64,000 nt of DNA from an uncultured Collinsella sp. (GTDB taxonomy: Bacteria > Actinomycetota > Coriobacteriia > Coriobacteriales > Coriobacteriaceae), in contig UQID01000007.1 in the NCBI GenBank assembly GCA_900541045.1, positions 22,899-86,898 of the forward strand, in the 5' to 3' direction. Position numbers and translations under genes: made by a program. The notes beneath the pieces were generated by a model. That model was not told the origin of the DNA, did no database searches, and saw only the letters and a program-made list of their open reading frames with translations. Within the stretch, counting starts at the first letter, position 1; each line of letters opens with the position of its first letter. This document shows, piece by piece, positions 22,218-32,701 of this stretch.

Positions 22218-24167
22218 CTAGAGTTCGCAGGCAACCTTGTAGCCATCGCCGATGGCATCGCGGATGTTGCCGCACTTGTTGGCATCGCCCAGCACGTGGG
22301 TGGCAACGCCGGCAGCGGCAAGGTCGTCGGCCAGCTTGGTATTGGGACGATAACCCATGGCAAGCACCAGCGTATCGGCATCGGCGATGGTGTGGATCTC
22401 GCCATCCTTCTCATAGCTGATGGCATCCTCGGTAATCTCGGTCACCTTGGCCTCGGTCAGCACGTGGACGCCCTTGGAGAGCATGCGCGTGATGAGCACC
22501 GCGCGACCGGCGCCACCTTCGTTGGCGGCGAGCGTCTTGGTCATCTCGATGACGGTGACGTCGCGGTTTGCCGGCGACAGGTCGTTGACCAGCGGAGCCA
22601 GATAGTCGGCCGTCTCGCAGCCGACGGTGCCGCCGCCCACGATGACGATCTTCTTGCCCGGGAAGGCATTGCCGCCCAGCAGGTCGTCAGCCGTCATGAC
22701 CTGCTTAAAGCCCTGCATAAAGGCCGGAGCGATAGGCTCGGCGCCATAGGCCAGGACAACCTCATACCCGGCGTAGTCGCGCTGAATGTCCTCGGCAGTA
22801 AGCTCGGTGCCAAATACGCACTTCACGCCGGCCTCGGCCAGGCGACGATACTGATACTTGATCACGCGGGTGAGTTCCTGCTTTGCCGGCGGAACGGCTG
22901 CGATGCGCATCTCGCCGCCCGGCTCGTCCTGCTTATCCACGAGCACCACGTTGTGGCCGCGCTTGGCGGCAATGTAGGCTGCCTCCATGCCCGCGGGACC
23001 GGCACCCACAACCAGTACGTTCTTGGCCTCGGCGGCAGGCTCGTAGCCGGCCTCGTCGCGCTCCACATCGGGATTGACGGTGCAGGAGATGCGCTTGCCA
23101 AACATAATGCCGTTCAGGCAGCGCAGGCAGCCGATGCAGGGGCGGATGTCGTCGGCGTTGCCGGCGGCCGCCTTATTGCAGAACTCGGCATCGCACAGAT
23201 TGGCGCGGCCCATCATGCAGATGTCGGCGGCACCGTCCTCGATCAGCTCCTCGGCGATCCAGGCCTCGTTGATGCGGCCGACGGTGGCGACGGGAATGTT
23301 GACGTGCTTCTTAATCTCACGCGAGCAGGCGGCGTGCGAGGCCTGCTGCGTACCGGCGGCGGGAATCGCGGAGCCGCGCTTGATGGTGGTGCCGCCCGAC
23401 ACATGAATCATGTCGACGCCGGCCTTCTCCAAGCGACGCGAGACGTAGATCATGTCGTTGAGGGTCAGACCGCCATCGGTGTACTCGTCGCCCGAGATGC
23501 GGACGTCGATGATGAAGTCCTTGCCGCAGCGCTCGCGAATCTCGGCGATAACCTCGAGCAGGAAGCGCATGCGAGCATCGAGCGAGCCGCCGTACTCGTC
23601 GGTACGCTTGTTGTAGAGCGGGGTCAAGAAACCGCCGAGCATGCCGTGGGCGTGCGCCGCATGGACTTCGACGCCGTCGACGCCAGCCTTCTGCATACGC
23701 ACGGCAGCGTCGCCAAACTGATGCGTGAGCTCGTGGATTTCATCGACCGTGATAGGACGCGGCGCCTCGCGGGCATAGGACGGGCCCACAAAGGACGGAG
23801 CGATCAGGCGCGGCGTGCCCGGAATGTTAAAGGCCATGTAGGCGGGGTGGAAGAGCTGCGGCATGATCTTGCAGCCGTACTCGTGGACGGCTGCGGCGAG
23901 CTTTTCCCAGCCGGGGATAAACGTGTCGTCGTAGCAGCACATGTCACCCGGCAGATAGGTATAGGTGGGCTCGACCGTCACGACCTCGGTGATGATGAGG
24001 CCCACACCACCCTTGGCGCGGGCGCGGTAGTGGTCGACCAAGTCGTCGGTCACATAGCCATGATCGGCCAGGTTCGTGGATACCGGCGGCATAAAGACGC
24101 GGTTCTTGACCTCGGTCGTACCGACCTTGATCGGGCTAAAGAGCATCGGGTAGGCGGATGACTCCAT
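22218..24167 (-). CDS. Old-yellow-enzyme type NADH:flavin oxidoreductase (FadH/BaiCD-BaiH-like)
   Basis: 649 residues. Residues 1-370 are a TIM-barrel FMN domain (LFSPIKVGTTEVKNRVFMPP; HAAHAHGMLGGFLTPLYNKR; DEYGGSLDARMRFLLE). A 4Fe-4S cluster motif follows (CIGCLRCLNGIMFGKRISC). The C-terminal half holds FAD and NAD(P) dinucleotide folds (VLVVGAGPAGMEAAYIAAKR; IVIVGGGTVGCETADYL). This architecture is that of 2,4-dienoyl-CoA reductase and of gut enoate or bile-acid reductases. The substrate cannot be assigned from sequence. Start at 24167 with GAAAGGAAG. Confidence 0.88.
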   Translation of the reverse strand: MESSAYPMLFSPIKVGTTEVKNRVFMPPVSTNLADHGYVTDDLVDHYRARAKGGVGLIITEVVTVEPTYTYLPGDMCCYDDTFIPGWEKLAAAVHEYGCKIMPQLFHPAYMAFNIPGTPRLIAPSFVGPSYAREAPRPITVDEIHELTHQFGDAAVRMQKAGVDGVEVHAAHAHGMLGGFLTPLYNKRTDEYGGSLDARMRFLLEVIAEIRERCGKDFIIDVRISGDEYTDGGLTLNDMIYVSRRLEKAGVDMIHVSGGTTIKRGSAIPAAGTQQASHAACSREIKKHVNIPVATVGRINEAWIAEELIEDGAADICMMGRANLCDAEFCNKAAAGNADDIRPCIGCLRCLNGIMFGKRISCTVNPDVERDEAGYEPAAEAKNVLVVGAGPAGMEAAYIAAKRGHNVVLVDKQDEPGGEMRIAAVPPAKQELTRVIKYQYRRLAEAGVKCVFGTELTAEDIQRDYAGYEVVLAYGAEPIAPAFMQGFKQVMTADDLLGGNAFPGKKIVIVGGGTVGCETADYLAPLVNDLSPANRDVTVIEMTKTLAANEGGAGRAVLITRMLSKGVHVLTEAKVTEITEDAISYEKDGEIHTIADADTLVLAMGYRPNTKLADDLAAAGVATHVLGDANKCGNIRDAIGDGYKVACEL

Positions 24168-24285
24168 ACAGGCTTCCTTTCGTTTGAGCCGCTCGGCGGC
24201 AGTTGCTAACGTACCTATCGTATCAGTATCCGCCGCATTCGCACTCGCTCGCACTCCCCACCTTCAATCCCGACCCTCATAAAAA

Positions 24286-24352
24286 AGTTGTGGTGGAATA
24301 CGGAGTAGATGAGGCTTTTGACAGGCAAAACAGTCCGTATTTCACCGCAACT
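24286..24352. repeat. Palindromic intergenic repeat family P1, copy D (left of kdp)
   Basis: AGTTGTGGTGGAATACGGA at the left and TCCGTATTTCACCGCAACT at the right. The whole 67 bp differs from copy E at only about 3 positions, in the same orientation. Copies D and E bracket the 8.3-kb kdp region. Confidence 0.85.
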
Positions 24353-24415
24353 GATGGGCGGAGTGGAATTGAGGGCTCAGGTAGTCAGTCATGCCCTCAT
24401 CCGCCACTCCCTCAC

Positions 24416-25006
24416 CTACAGCGCGCCGTCCAGCATAAGGTTCACCTTGAGCACGTTGACCGTGGGCTCGCCGAACACGCCGAGGAAACGACCCTTGGTG
24501 CACGCGGCGATGATGTCGTGCACCTCGTCCTCACATTTGCCCGTGGCTTTGGCAAGGCGCGGGACCTGGTACTCGGCGGCATCCGGAGAGATCTCCGGGT
24601 CGAGGCCGGACCCCGAACACGTCACCAGGTCGACGGGCACAGCGTCCATATCGGCATCGGGGTTGGCGGCGCGGATCTTCTTCACGCGCGCGTCCACAAG
24701 CGGCCGATACTCCTCACTCGCCGGGGACAGGTTGGACGGGGCACCATACGCCATGAGCTCGCCGTCTTCGCCTTCGACAATTGACACGTTCTGGATACGA
24801 CCCCACATGTGGGCTTCGTCATCGAAGTTCTGGCCGATGAGCTCGGAACCCACAACCTTGCCGTCGACCGTAATAAGCGATCCGTTCGCCTGGTACGGAA
24901 ACGCAAGCTGCGCGACGCCGGTCACCACGAGCGTGTATCCCAGGCCGCAGACGATGGTAAACAGCGCGAACACGCCAAGTGCGCGCGATGCGATACCTTT
25001 GAACAT
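24416..25006 (-). CDS. kdpC: Potassium-transporting ATPase subunit C
   Basis: 196 residues, one N-terminal membrane helix (GVFALFTIVCGLGYTLVVTG) followed by a soluble domain. KdpC stabilises the KdpFABC complex and affects ATP binding. The conserved region SGSGLDPEISPDAAEYQVPR is present. Last gene of kdpFABC, 12 bp after kdpB. Confidence 0.96.
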   Translation of the reverse strand: MFKGIASRALGVFALFTIVCGLGYTLVVTGVAQLAFPYQANGSLITVDGKVVGSELIGQNFDDEAHMWGRIQNVSIVEGEDGELMAYGAPSNLSPASEEYRPLVDARVKKIRAANPDADMDAVPVDLVTCSGSGLDPEISPDAAEYQVPRLAKATGKCEDEVHDIIAACTKGRFLGVFGEPTVNVLKVNLMLDGAL

Positions 25007-25018
25007 ACATACCTCCGT

Positions 25019-27079
25019 CTACATCATGCCAATGCCGAACAAGGCCAGCAGCATGTCGATAATCTTGATGAATACGAACGGCGCCACGATACCGCCCAGA
25101 CCCCACACCAGCAGGTTGTGGGTCAGCAGCTGGCCGGACGAAAGCTCGCGGTACTTCACGCCTTTCAGGGCGGCAGGAATCAGCGCGACGATGACCAGCG
25201 CGTTGTAGATAATGGCGGACAGCACGGCAGTCAACGGGCTGGTGAGCCCCAGGATGTTGAGGGCGTCCAACCCGGGGTAGATCGGCGAGAATAGCGCCGG
25301 GATGATGGCGAAATACTTGGCGACGTCGTTGGCGACCGAGAAGGTCGTGAGCGAGCCGCGGGTCATGAGCAGTTGCTTGCCGATACGCACGATATCGATG
25401 AGTTTGGTGGGGCTGGAGTCGAGGTCGACCATGTTGCCGGCCTCCTTGGCAGCCTGGGTTCCCGTGTTCATGGCCACGGCGACGTCGGCCTGGGCCAGAG
25501 CGGGCGCGTCGTTGGTGCCATCTCCGGTCATCGCGACCAGATGGCCCTCATGCTGGAACGCGCGGATCTTATCGAGCTTGCCCTCGGGCGTCGCTTCGGC
25601 CAGGAAGTCATCCACACCGGCCTCGGCGGCGATGGCGGCGGCCGTCAGCGGATTATCACCCGTCACCATTATGGTCTTGATACCCATGCGGCGCAGATCG
25701 GCGAACTTTTCCTTCACGCCGGACTTGATGATGTCCTTAAGGTAGACGACGCCCAGCACACGTCGGTCCTTTGCCACGACCAACGGGGTGCCGCCCACCT
25801 TCGCAATGCGTTCGACGGCCTCGTCGCACTCCTTCGAAAACACTCCTCCGGCAGCCTCCACATAAGCGCGAACGGAATCGGCCGCACCCTTGCGAATCTC
25901 GCTGTCGGCGTAGTTCACACCGGACATGCGGGTCGCCGCGGTGAAGGGGATGAACTCCATGCCCTTATCCTCGAGTGTGCGGCCGCGCAGCCCAAACTGC
26001 TCCTTGGCGAGCACGACGATGGAGCGGCCCTCGGGGGTCTCATCCGCCAGAGAGGACAGCTGCGCGGCATCGGCGAGTTCTGCCGGATCGACACCGTCGA
26101 CCGGAATGAACTCAGCGGCCTGGCGGTTGCCCAAGGTGATGGTACCGGTCTTATCGAGCATGAGGATGTCGACGTCGCCGGCGGCCTCGATGGCGCGGCC
26201 GGACATGGCCAGCACATTGGCCTCGTTCAGTCGGCTCATGCCGGCGATGCCAATGGCGGACAGCAGCGCACCAATGGTGGTGGGCGCCAGACAGACGAGC
26301 AAGGCAACGAGCGTGGTCACAGCGGTGGGATTCGCCATACCGTTGAGCCCTGCAGAGAAACTCGAGTAGCAATACAGTGCGATCGTCACGAGGATGAAGA
26401 TGACGGACAGAGCAACCAGAAAGATCTCGAGCGCGACCTCGTTGGGGGTCTTCTTGCGGGCGGCGCCCTCGACCATGGCGATCATCTTATCCAGGAAGCT
26501 CTGGCCAGGCTCGCTGGTAATTTTCACCACAATCCAATCGGAAAGCACGGTAGTGCCGCCAGTGACGGCAGAACGGTCACCTCCAGCCTCGCGAACCACA
26601 GGTGCAGACTCGCCGGTGATGGCCGACTCATCAACCGAGGCGGCACCCTCGATGACATCGCCGTCTCCCGGAATCTGCTCGCCGGCGCGCACGACCACCA
26701 GATCCCCGCGTGAGAGCTCGGTACCGGGAACGACCGTGAAACGGTCCTTATCCTCGACGGACTCGATGCGATGGGCCTCGACGTCCTTTTTCGCCGCGCG
26801 CAGGGAATCTGCCTGCGCCTTACCGCGGCCCTCGGCAAGCGCCTCGGCAAAATTTGAAAAGAGGTCGGTCAGCCAGAGAATGACGGCAATGGCGATCACA
26901 TAGTACGTGGGGACGTCGGCGTCCTGTACCCCAATAATTGAGGCGATAGCCAGAATGGAGGTCATGGCGGCCGACAGCCACACCAGGAACATGACCGGGT
27001 TTTGGACCTGGACACGGGGGTCAAGCTTGGCAAATGAATCGCGCACCGCGCGGCTCATCATGTCTTTTTGCATAGCCAT
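25019..27079 (-). CDS. kdpB: Potassium-transporting P-type ATPase subunit B
   Basis: 686 residues. Catalytic P-type ATPase subunit that drives high-affinity potassium uptake. Phosphorylation site in [14 protein letters not shown], actuator TGE in ITGESAPV, hinge [15 protein letters not shown], nucleotide site KGA. AAAGGAG precedes the ATG. Follows kdpA by 15 bp. Confidence 0.98.
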   Translation of the reverse strand: MAMQKDMMSRAVRDSFAKLDPRVQVQNPVMFLVWLSAAMTSILAIASIIGVQDADVPTYYVIAIAVILWLTDLFSNFAEALAEGRGKAQADSLRAAKKDVEAHRIESVEDKDRFTVVPGTELSRGDLVVVRAGEQIPGDGDVIEGAASVDESAITGESAPVVREAGGDRSAVTGGTTVLSDWIVVKITSEPGQSFLDKMIAMVEGAARKKTPNEVALEIFLVALSVIFILVTIALYCYSSFSAGLNGMANPTAVTTLVALLVCLAPTTIGALLSAIGIAGMSRLNEANVLAMSGRAIEAAGDVDILMLDKTGTITLGNRQAAEFIPVDGVDPAELADAAQLSSLADETPEGRSIVVLAKEQFGLRGRTLEDKGMEFIPFTAATRMSGVNYADSEIRKGAADSVRAYVEAAGGVFSKECDEAVERIAKVGGTPLVVAKDRRVLGVVYLKDIIKSGVKEKFADLRRMGIKTIMVTGDNPLTAAAIAAEAGVDDFLAEATPEGKLDKIRAFQHEGHLVAMTGDGTNDAPALAQADVAVAMNTGTQAAKEAGNMVDLDSSPTKLIDIVRIGKQLLMTRGSLTTFSVANDVAKYFAIIPALFSPIYPGLDALNILGLTSPLTAVLSAIIYNALVIVALIPAALKGVKYRELSSGQLLTHNLLVWGLGGIVAPFVFIKIIDMLLALFGIGMM

Positions 27080-27094
27080 AAATCTGCGACTCCT

Positions 27095-28918
27095 TTACGC
27101 AACCATCTGGAAGAATTCGGCAACGGGACCAAGCGCCAACGCCGGGAAGAAGCTCAGGGCGCCAATCAGCAGAACGACGAATACCAGCAGGAACACGAAC
27201 ATGGCATTGGTGGTGGAAAGCGTGCCGGCGCTCTCGGCGACCTTGCCCTTCCCGGCCAGCGAGCCGGCGATAGCCAGCGTACCGATGATGGGCATGAAGC
27301 GGGCGAACAGCATCTCGAGGCCGAGCATGACGTTGATCCAGGGAATGTTGCAGTTCATGCCTGCAAACGCCGAGCCGTTGTTGCCGCCGCATGAGGTGAA
27401 GGCATACAGCACCTCGGAGAAGCCGTGCGCGCCACCATTGTTGAGCTGGTCGGCAAGACCGGGCACCATGCAGGCGATGGCCGAACACACCAGAATGGCA
27501 AACGGAGTTGCCAGGCACAGGACAACTGCCCAGCGTATCTCGCCCGGCTCGATCTTCTTGCCCAGGAACTCAGGCGTGCGTCCGACCATGAGGCCGGCGA
27601 TGAACACTGTGAGGATGGCGAAGCCGATCATGCCGTACAGGCCGCAGCCCACGCCGCCGAAGACGACCTCGCCCAGAGCCATCTGGAGCATCTGGACAAA
27701 ACCGCCCAGCGGGGTGTAGGAGTCGTGCATGGAGTTAACCGAGCCGTTGGAAGCAGCCGTCGTGAAAGCGGACCAGGTGGAAGAGGAGGCGATACCGAAG
27801 CGGCTCTCCTTGCCCTCCATGTTGCCGCCAGCCTGGCCATCGGTCATCTCGATGTTGACCGCGCCGCCATCTGCCAGCTGCGGGGTGCCCGCATGCTCGT
27901 TGAGGGCGATGATGCCGGCGAAGATCACCAGCAGGATGAACATGGCGGCAAAGATGGCCTTGCCCTGCCTGGTGTTTTTGACGCCGATACCGAAGGTGAA
28001 GCAACAGGCGGCCGGGATCAGCAGCAGGCTGGTCATCTCGATGATGTTGGTGAAGGCACTGGGGTTCTCATACGGATGAGCGGAGTTCACTCCGAAGAAG
28101 CCTCCGCCGTTGGTGCCGGACTGCTTGATGGCGACCTGAGGAGCCGCGGGACCCTGGGGCAGGAACTGCTCGGTGACCACGCGCGCGCCCTCGACAACCT
28201 TGCCGTCGACCTTGACCGTGTCGCCCTCGATCTCGGCGCCGTCGATGACGCTCCAGCCGCCGTCTGCATTAGGCTGGACAGCGACGGGCTCTACGAGCTC
28301 AGCCTTCTGAGCCGGCTGGAAGTTGGAGATGACGCCACCGGCAGCCAGGCAGATGCCGAACACGAGGTTCAGCGGGATGAGCACATACAGGACGGTGCGG
28401 GTGAGGTCGACCCAGAAGGAACCCAGACCCTGCTCCTTGACCTGACGGAAGCCGCGGATCAGCGCGAACATGACCGCGATACCGGTGCCGGCGGAAACGA
28501 AGTTCTGCACGGTGAGACCCATGAACTGCACAAGGTAGGACAGGGTGGTCTCACCGGAGTAGGACTGCCAGTTGGTGTTGGTTATGAAGGAAGCAGCCGT
28601 ATTGAACGACAGGTCCCATGACACACCCGGCAGGTGCTGGGGATTGCCTGGCAAGAAGGACTGAAACGCCTGGAGTGCCACAAGAGCCACGAGGCCGATC
28701 CCCGAAAAGACCAGCACGCTCGCCAGATAGCGCCTACACCCCATCTGCTCTGCCGCGTCGATGCGAAGCAGACGATAGACGCCACGCTCCACAGGAGCAA
28801 TCACAGGCGACAGGAACGTATGCTCACCATCCATGATATGGGCCATGAACCGACCGAGCGGAACGGCCAGGACGACGAGCACGGCAAAGTACAAGATGTA
28901 CTGAATCGCAGCGTCCAT
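27095..28918 (-). CDS. kdpA: Potassium-transporting ATPase subunit A
   Basis: 607 residues with about ten membrane helices; the potassium-selective channel-like subunit. The N-terminal PLGRFMAHIMDGE stretch and the selectivity-filter-like segments (SCGGNNGSAF; TNGGGFFGVNSAHPYENP) are visible. Its ribosome site lies within kdpF, implying coupled translation. About 40 residues longer than the E. coli protein, mainly in an extracytoplasmic loop around 210-260 (rich in D, G and V). Confidence 0.97.
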   Translation of the reverse strand: MDAAIQYILYFAVLVVLAVPLGRFMAHIMDGEHTFLSPVIAPVERGVYRLLRIDAAEQMGCRRYLASVLVFSGIGLVALVALQAFQSFLPGNPQHLPGVSWDLSFNTAASFITNTNWQSYSGETTLSYLVQFMGLTVQNFVSAGTGIAVMFALIRGFRQVKEQGLGSFWVDLTRTVLYVLIPLNLVFGICLAAGGVISNFQPAQKAELVEPVAVQPNADGGWSVIDGAEIEGDTVKVDGKVVEGARVVTEQFLPQGPAAPQVAIKQSGTNGGGFFGVNSAHPYENPSAFTNIIEMTSLLLIPAACCFTFGIGVKNTRQGKAIFAAMFILLVIFAGIIALNEHAGTPQLADGGAVNIEMTDGQAGGNMEGKESRFGIASSSTWSAFTTAASNGSVNSMHDSYTPLGGFVQMLQMALGEVVFGGVGCGLYGMIGFAILTVFIAGLMVGRTPEFLGKKIEPGEIRWAVVLCLATPFAILVCSAIACMVPGLADQLNNGGAHGFSEVLYAFTSCGGNNGSAFAGMNCNIPWINVMLGLEMLFARFMPIIGTLAIAGSLAGKGKVAESAGTLSTTNAMFVFLLVFVVLLIGALSFFPALALGPVAEFFQMVA

Positions 28919-28921
28919 AGT

Positions 28922-29008
28922 TTACGAATCACTCCTCATCAGAATGTAGATGTAATAGATAAGGAGTCCAATGCAGACGACTCCGATGATGGGAATGAGG
29001 ATGTCCAT
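28922..29008 (-). CDS. kdpF: KdpF small membrane subunit
   Basis: 28-codon gene read directly from the minus strand: MDILIPIIGVVCIGLLIYYI followed by YILMRSDS. A single membrane helix of the right size and position for KdpF, the lipid-like stabiliser of the Kdp complex. GAAAGGGG precedes the ATG; it ends 3 bp before kdpA. Confidence 0.88.
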   Translation of the reverse strand: MDILIPIIGVVCIGLLIYYIYILMRSDS

Positions 29009-29252
29009 TTACCGCCCCTTTCACGCGCGGTCCGATGTCTCGGACGCCTGCTCTCGCAAGCGTCTGGGGACAGTAAACGCTTCTAGGGATTAAAGAGGCG
29101 TGAGGGCCGGGGCTCACGTCCTTAAGATGCCGTAAAGATGCAGGTAGAAAGCACTATTGCGGCTGCAGTGCGCCTATACTCGACCTCGCGAGCATACAGT
29201 GGCGTCCTCACCGCGTATGCACGCATGGACAACGTTTCAGAAAGGCTACGCT
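29009..29252. promoter_or_regulatory. Divergent kdpFABC / kdpDE promoter region
   Basis: 244 bp between divergent operons, AT-richer than the genes. No clear palindrome was recognised. A KdpE site is expected here from family knowledge. The kdpD start at 29253 follows AGAAAGGC. Confidence 0.5.
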
Positions 29253-31988
29253 ATGCAGCGCGACGCATCGGACACTCGCGTCAACCCAGACCTCATCCTC
29301 AAGGCAATTGAGAAAGACGAGGCCGCCGATGACGCTCGAACCAGCCGGGGACACCTCAAGATTTTCTTTGGCTACGCTGCTGGCGCAGGCAAAACCTATG
29401 CGATGCTTCAAGCCGCCCACGCCGCCAAGCGGCGAGGTGTCGACGTCGTCGCGGGATACATCGAGCCGCACGAACGTCCGGCAACTGCCCATCTTGCACA
29501 AGGGCTTGAGAACGTGCCCTGTAAACTCATCGAGCACAACGGCATTGCGCTCAGCGAGTTCGATCTAGATACGGCTATCGAACGCGCCCCTCAGCTCATC
29601 CTTGTCGACGAGCTTGCCCATACGAATGCGCCGGGGTCTCGCCACGACAAACGCTATCAAGACGTCGAGGAACTTCTACATGCGGGAATCGACGTCTATA
29701 CGACCGTGAACGTTCAGCACATCGAGAGCCTAAACGACATGGTTGCATCCATCACCGGCGTTGTCGTGAGCGAACGAATCCCCGACCGTATCTTCGATGA
29801 TGCCGACCAGGTCGAGCTCGTCGACATAGAGCCCGAAGACCTACTTGAGCGCCTTCGCGCCGGCCTCGTCTACCGTCCCGCACAAGCCGACCGAGCGCAA
29901 CAGCATTTTTTTACCGTCGAGAACCTCACCGCACTCCGAGAAATCGCGCTGCGCCGCTGCGCCGATCGCACCGGCCACCTCACAGATGCCGCACGCGTGC
30001 TGGGAAACCGTGACTACTACACCAGGGAGCGTATCTTAGTCTGTGTCTCCCCGGCGCCGACCAATCCCCGCATCGTCCGTGCCGCCGCACGCATGGCGAA
30101 AGCGTTTCGCAGCGAGCTCGTCGCCCTGTTCGTAGAGAGCCCGCGCACGCAAGCCATGAGCGATGATGAGCGCGCCAAGCTTGCAGCCAATATCGCCCTA
30201 GCCGAGCAGCTCGGAGCACATATGGAAACCGTCTATGGCGACGACATCGCGTTTCAGATCTCCGAGTTCGCGCGCCTGTCGGGTATTTCGAAGATCGTCA
30301 TGGGGCGCACGGGCGAGCGCAGCAGCGCCCGTCAGGCCCTCTTCGGCCGCAAATCTCTCGTAGAACAGCTCATAACATTCGCCCCGAACCTCGACATTTA
30401 CATCATTCCAGACCAGTCGACTCCGCCCTCCCGGCCCAAAGGACGCCGCCGCGCGGTCGCCCTGCAGCCGCCCAACAGCCGAAACGTGCTTCGCACGCTG
30501 GCCCTCTCTCTTGTCGCCACGGCGATCGGCACGGCTTTCCGCCATCTGGGATTTGCCGATTCCAGCATCATATCCCTCTATATCCTCACGGCCCTGCTGA
30601 CCGCCGTCACCACGACGGGGCGTATCTGCACGATCGTATCGAGCGTGCTCTCTGTAGTGCTTTACAACTTCTGCTTCGTCACGCCTCTGTTTTCGCTCGC
30701 CAGCTACGACCGAAGCTATCTGGTCACGTTCGGCATCATGTTCGCTACCGCTATGGTCGCCGGCGAGTTAACTGCGCGCATCGCCGACAACGCCCGTACC
30801 TCCGCCGAGAACGCATTCAAAACGCGCGTACTCCTCGAAACGAACCAGCTCTTGCAGCAAGCCCATAGCGCGGAGGAGTGCGCCCGCGTCGCCATGAACC
30901 AACTCATCAAACTGCTAAAACTCGACGTGGTCTTCTACAGCGCCGAACACGGCACGCTCGGCAAAGCGCTCTATGAGTCCGCTGGCACCGAAAACCGATC
31001 CGCGTCGCTGCTCACCGACTACGAGCGCGCCGTTGCAACCTGGACCTACACCAACAACAAGCGCGCGGGCGCAAGCACGCGGACCCTGCCTGAGGCACAC
31101 TGTCTCTACCTCGCGGTTCGCACCGGCGACAAGGTATTCGGTGTCATCGGCATCGCCCTGGAGGGGCGCGAGATCGAAGCCTTCGAGCATTCGATCGTCC
31201 TATCTATCGTAGGTGAATGCGCCTTGGCGCTCGAAAGCGACCGGGCGGCGCAAGAGCGCGAAGAGGCTGCGGTCTTGGCGAAAAACGAGCAGCTGCGCGC
31301 CAACCTTTTGCGCTCCATCGGCCACGATTTGAGGACACCCCTCACGGCTATATCCGGATCTGCGGCAATACTTCGGAAGAGCGACGAGAAGCTCAGCTTC
31401 GAACAGCGCTGCGATCTTGCCGATGCCATCTACGACGATTCCCTCTGGCTTATCGATACCGTGGAAAACCTCCTCGCCATCACACGCGTCGAGGACGGCA
31501 CCATTCGCCTCAACTTAACATCCGAGCTCATCGACGAGGTCATCGAGGCCGCCCTCAGCCATGTCGCCCAAGCATCGCATGGACGTGCCGTCACCATCGA
31601 GCACACTGACGACATCCTGCTGGTACGCATCGACGTCCATCTCATCATGCAGGTGCTTACGAATCTCATCATGAACGCCTTCAAATACACGCCCGAGGAC
31701 TCGACTGTCACCATCAGCGCACGTCGCGAGGGTGAGTTCATCGTGGTGGACGTCGCAGACGATGGGCCGGGTGTAGCAGACTGCGACAAGCCTCATATCT
31801 TTGAGCGCTTCTTCACCTCAAGCAATACGCGGCCCGTGGATTCGCGTCGAAGCATCGGCCTTGGGCTGTCGCTCTGCCGCTCCATCGTGGAGGCGCATGG
31901 CGGCGTCATCGAAGTTCGCGACAACCACCCCCATGGGGCCGTCTTCCGTTTTACCCTGCCTGCCGAGGAGATCGAGATTCATGAATAA
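29253..31988 (+). CDS. kdpD: Sensor histidine kinase KdpD
   Basis: 911 residues. N-terminal KdpD domain with Walker A (GYAAGAGKTYAML) and Walker B-like ILVDELAHTN, a USP-like domain (about 240-370; ILVCVSPAPTNPRIVRAA), four membrane helices (about 410-510), a GAF region, then HisKA with the phosphoacceptor in RSIGHDLRTPLTAI and the ATPase domain (NLIMNAFKYTP; DDGPGV; IGLGLSL). It senses potassium limitation or osmotic stress and phosphorylates KdpE. Start at 29253; overlaps kdpE by 8 nt. Confidence 0.97.
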   Translation: MQRDASDTRVNPDLILKAIEKDEAADDARTSRGHLKIFFGYAAGAGKTYAMLQAAHAAKRRGVDVVAGYIEPHERPATAHLAQGLENVPCKLIEHNGIALSEFDLDTAIERAPQLILVDELAHTNAPGSRHDKRYQDVEELLHAGIDVYTTVNVQHIESLNDMVASITGVVVSERIPDRIFDDADQVELVDIEPEDLLERLRAGLVYRPAQADRAQQHFFTVENLTALREIALRRCADRTGHLTDAARVLGNRDYYTRERILVCVSPAPTNPRIVRAAARMAKAFRSELVALFVESPRTQAMSDDERAKLAANIALAEQLGAHMETVYGDDIAFQISEFARLSGISKIVMGRTGERSSARQALFGRKSLVEQLITFAPNLDIYIIPDQSTPPSRPKGRRRAVALQPPNSRNVLRTLALSLVATAIGTAFRHLGFADSSIISLYILTALLTAVTTTGRICTIVSSVLSVVLYNFCFVTPLFSLASYDRSYLVTFGIMFATAMVAGELTARIADNARTSAENAFKTRVLLETNQLLQQAHSAEECARVAMNQLIKLLKLDVVFYSAEHGTLGKALYESAGTENRSASLLTDYERAVATWTYTNNKRAGASTRTLPEAHCLYLAVRTGDKVFGVIGIALEGREIEAFEHSIVLSIVGECALALESDRAAQEREEAAVLAKNEQLRANLLRSIGHDLRTPLTAISGSAAILRKSDEKLSFEQRCDLADAIYDDSLWLIDTVENLLAITRVEDGTIRLNLTSELIDEVIEAALSHVAQASHGRAVTIEHTDDILLVRIDVHLIMQVLTNLIMNAFKYTPEDSTVTISARREGEFIVVDVADDGPGVADCDKPHIFERFFTSSNTRPVDSRRSIGLGLSLCRSIVEAHGGVIEVRDNHPHGAVFRFTLPAEEIEIHE

Positions 31989-32685
31989 TGCCGCTAAGCC
32001 ACGCGTCCTCTTGGTCGAAGATGACCTGACCGTTCAAAACCTCGTTTCGACCGCGCTTGACCTTCACGGCTATGTCGTGAGCAAGGTTTGCAACGGCCAG
32101 GCCGCCATCATGGATGCGGTGTCGCACGGCCCCAGCCTCATCATGCTCGACCTCGGCCTTCCCGACATTGACGGTATCGAGGTCATCACGAAGATCCGAA
32201 GCTGGTCGGCAGTCCCCATTATCGTCATTTCGGCGCGCACCGAAGATTCCGACAAGATTGCAGCACTTGACGCAGGGGCAGACGACTACCTCACCAAGCC
32301 CTTTTCTGTGGATGAGTTGCTCGCGCGCGTCCGTGCGAATTTGAGGCGCTCCTCGATGGCGTCGAGCGAGTCGACAGAAGCGAGCACGTTTGACAACGGT
32401 CCGCTGCATATCGACTACGCCGCGGGATACGCGACGAAAGACGGACGCGAGCTCTCGCTCACCCCAACCGAGTACAAATTGCTCGTCCTTCTGGCGAAAA
32501 ACGTCGACAAGGTGCTCACCCACACCTTCATCACCCGCGAGATATGGGGCACGAGCTGGGACAGCGATTTGGCGAGCCTGCGCGTGTTCATGCGCACCCT
32601 GCGCAAGAAGATCGAGGCAGACCCCTCTCACCCCAAGATGATTCAGACGCACATGGGTGTCGGGTACCGCATGCAGCGTCTCTAG
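31981..32685 (+). CDS. kdpE: Response regulator KdpE
   Basis: 234 residues. Receiver domain with acidic pair VEDD, phospho-Asp in IMLDLGLPDIDG, Thr/Ser in VISART and Lys in LTKPFS; then an OmpR-type winged helix (LTPTEYKLLVLLAKNVDKVL; HMGVGYRM). ATG at 31981 overlaps the kdpD stop region. Activates kdpFABC. Confidence 0.96.
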   Translation: MNNAAKPRVLLVEDDLTVQNLVSTALDLHGYVVSKVCNGQAAIMDAVSHGPSLIMLDLGLPDIDGIEVITKIRSWSAVPIIVISARTEDSDKIAALDAGADDYLTKPFSVDELLARVRANLRRSSMASSESTEASTFDNGPLHIDYAAGYATKDGRELSLTPTEYKLLVLLAKNVDKVLTHTFITREIWGTSWDSDLASLRVFMRTLRKKIEADPSHPKMIQTHMGVGYRMQRL

Positions 32686-32701
32686 CCCACCTCACAAAAA
32701 A

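Noticed and set aside
22296..24161. 621-codon open frame antisense to the OYE-type reductase
   Set aside because: Codon-bias artefact; no recognisable domain, and no ribosome site or promoter suggests a real gene.
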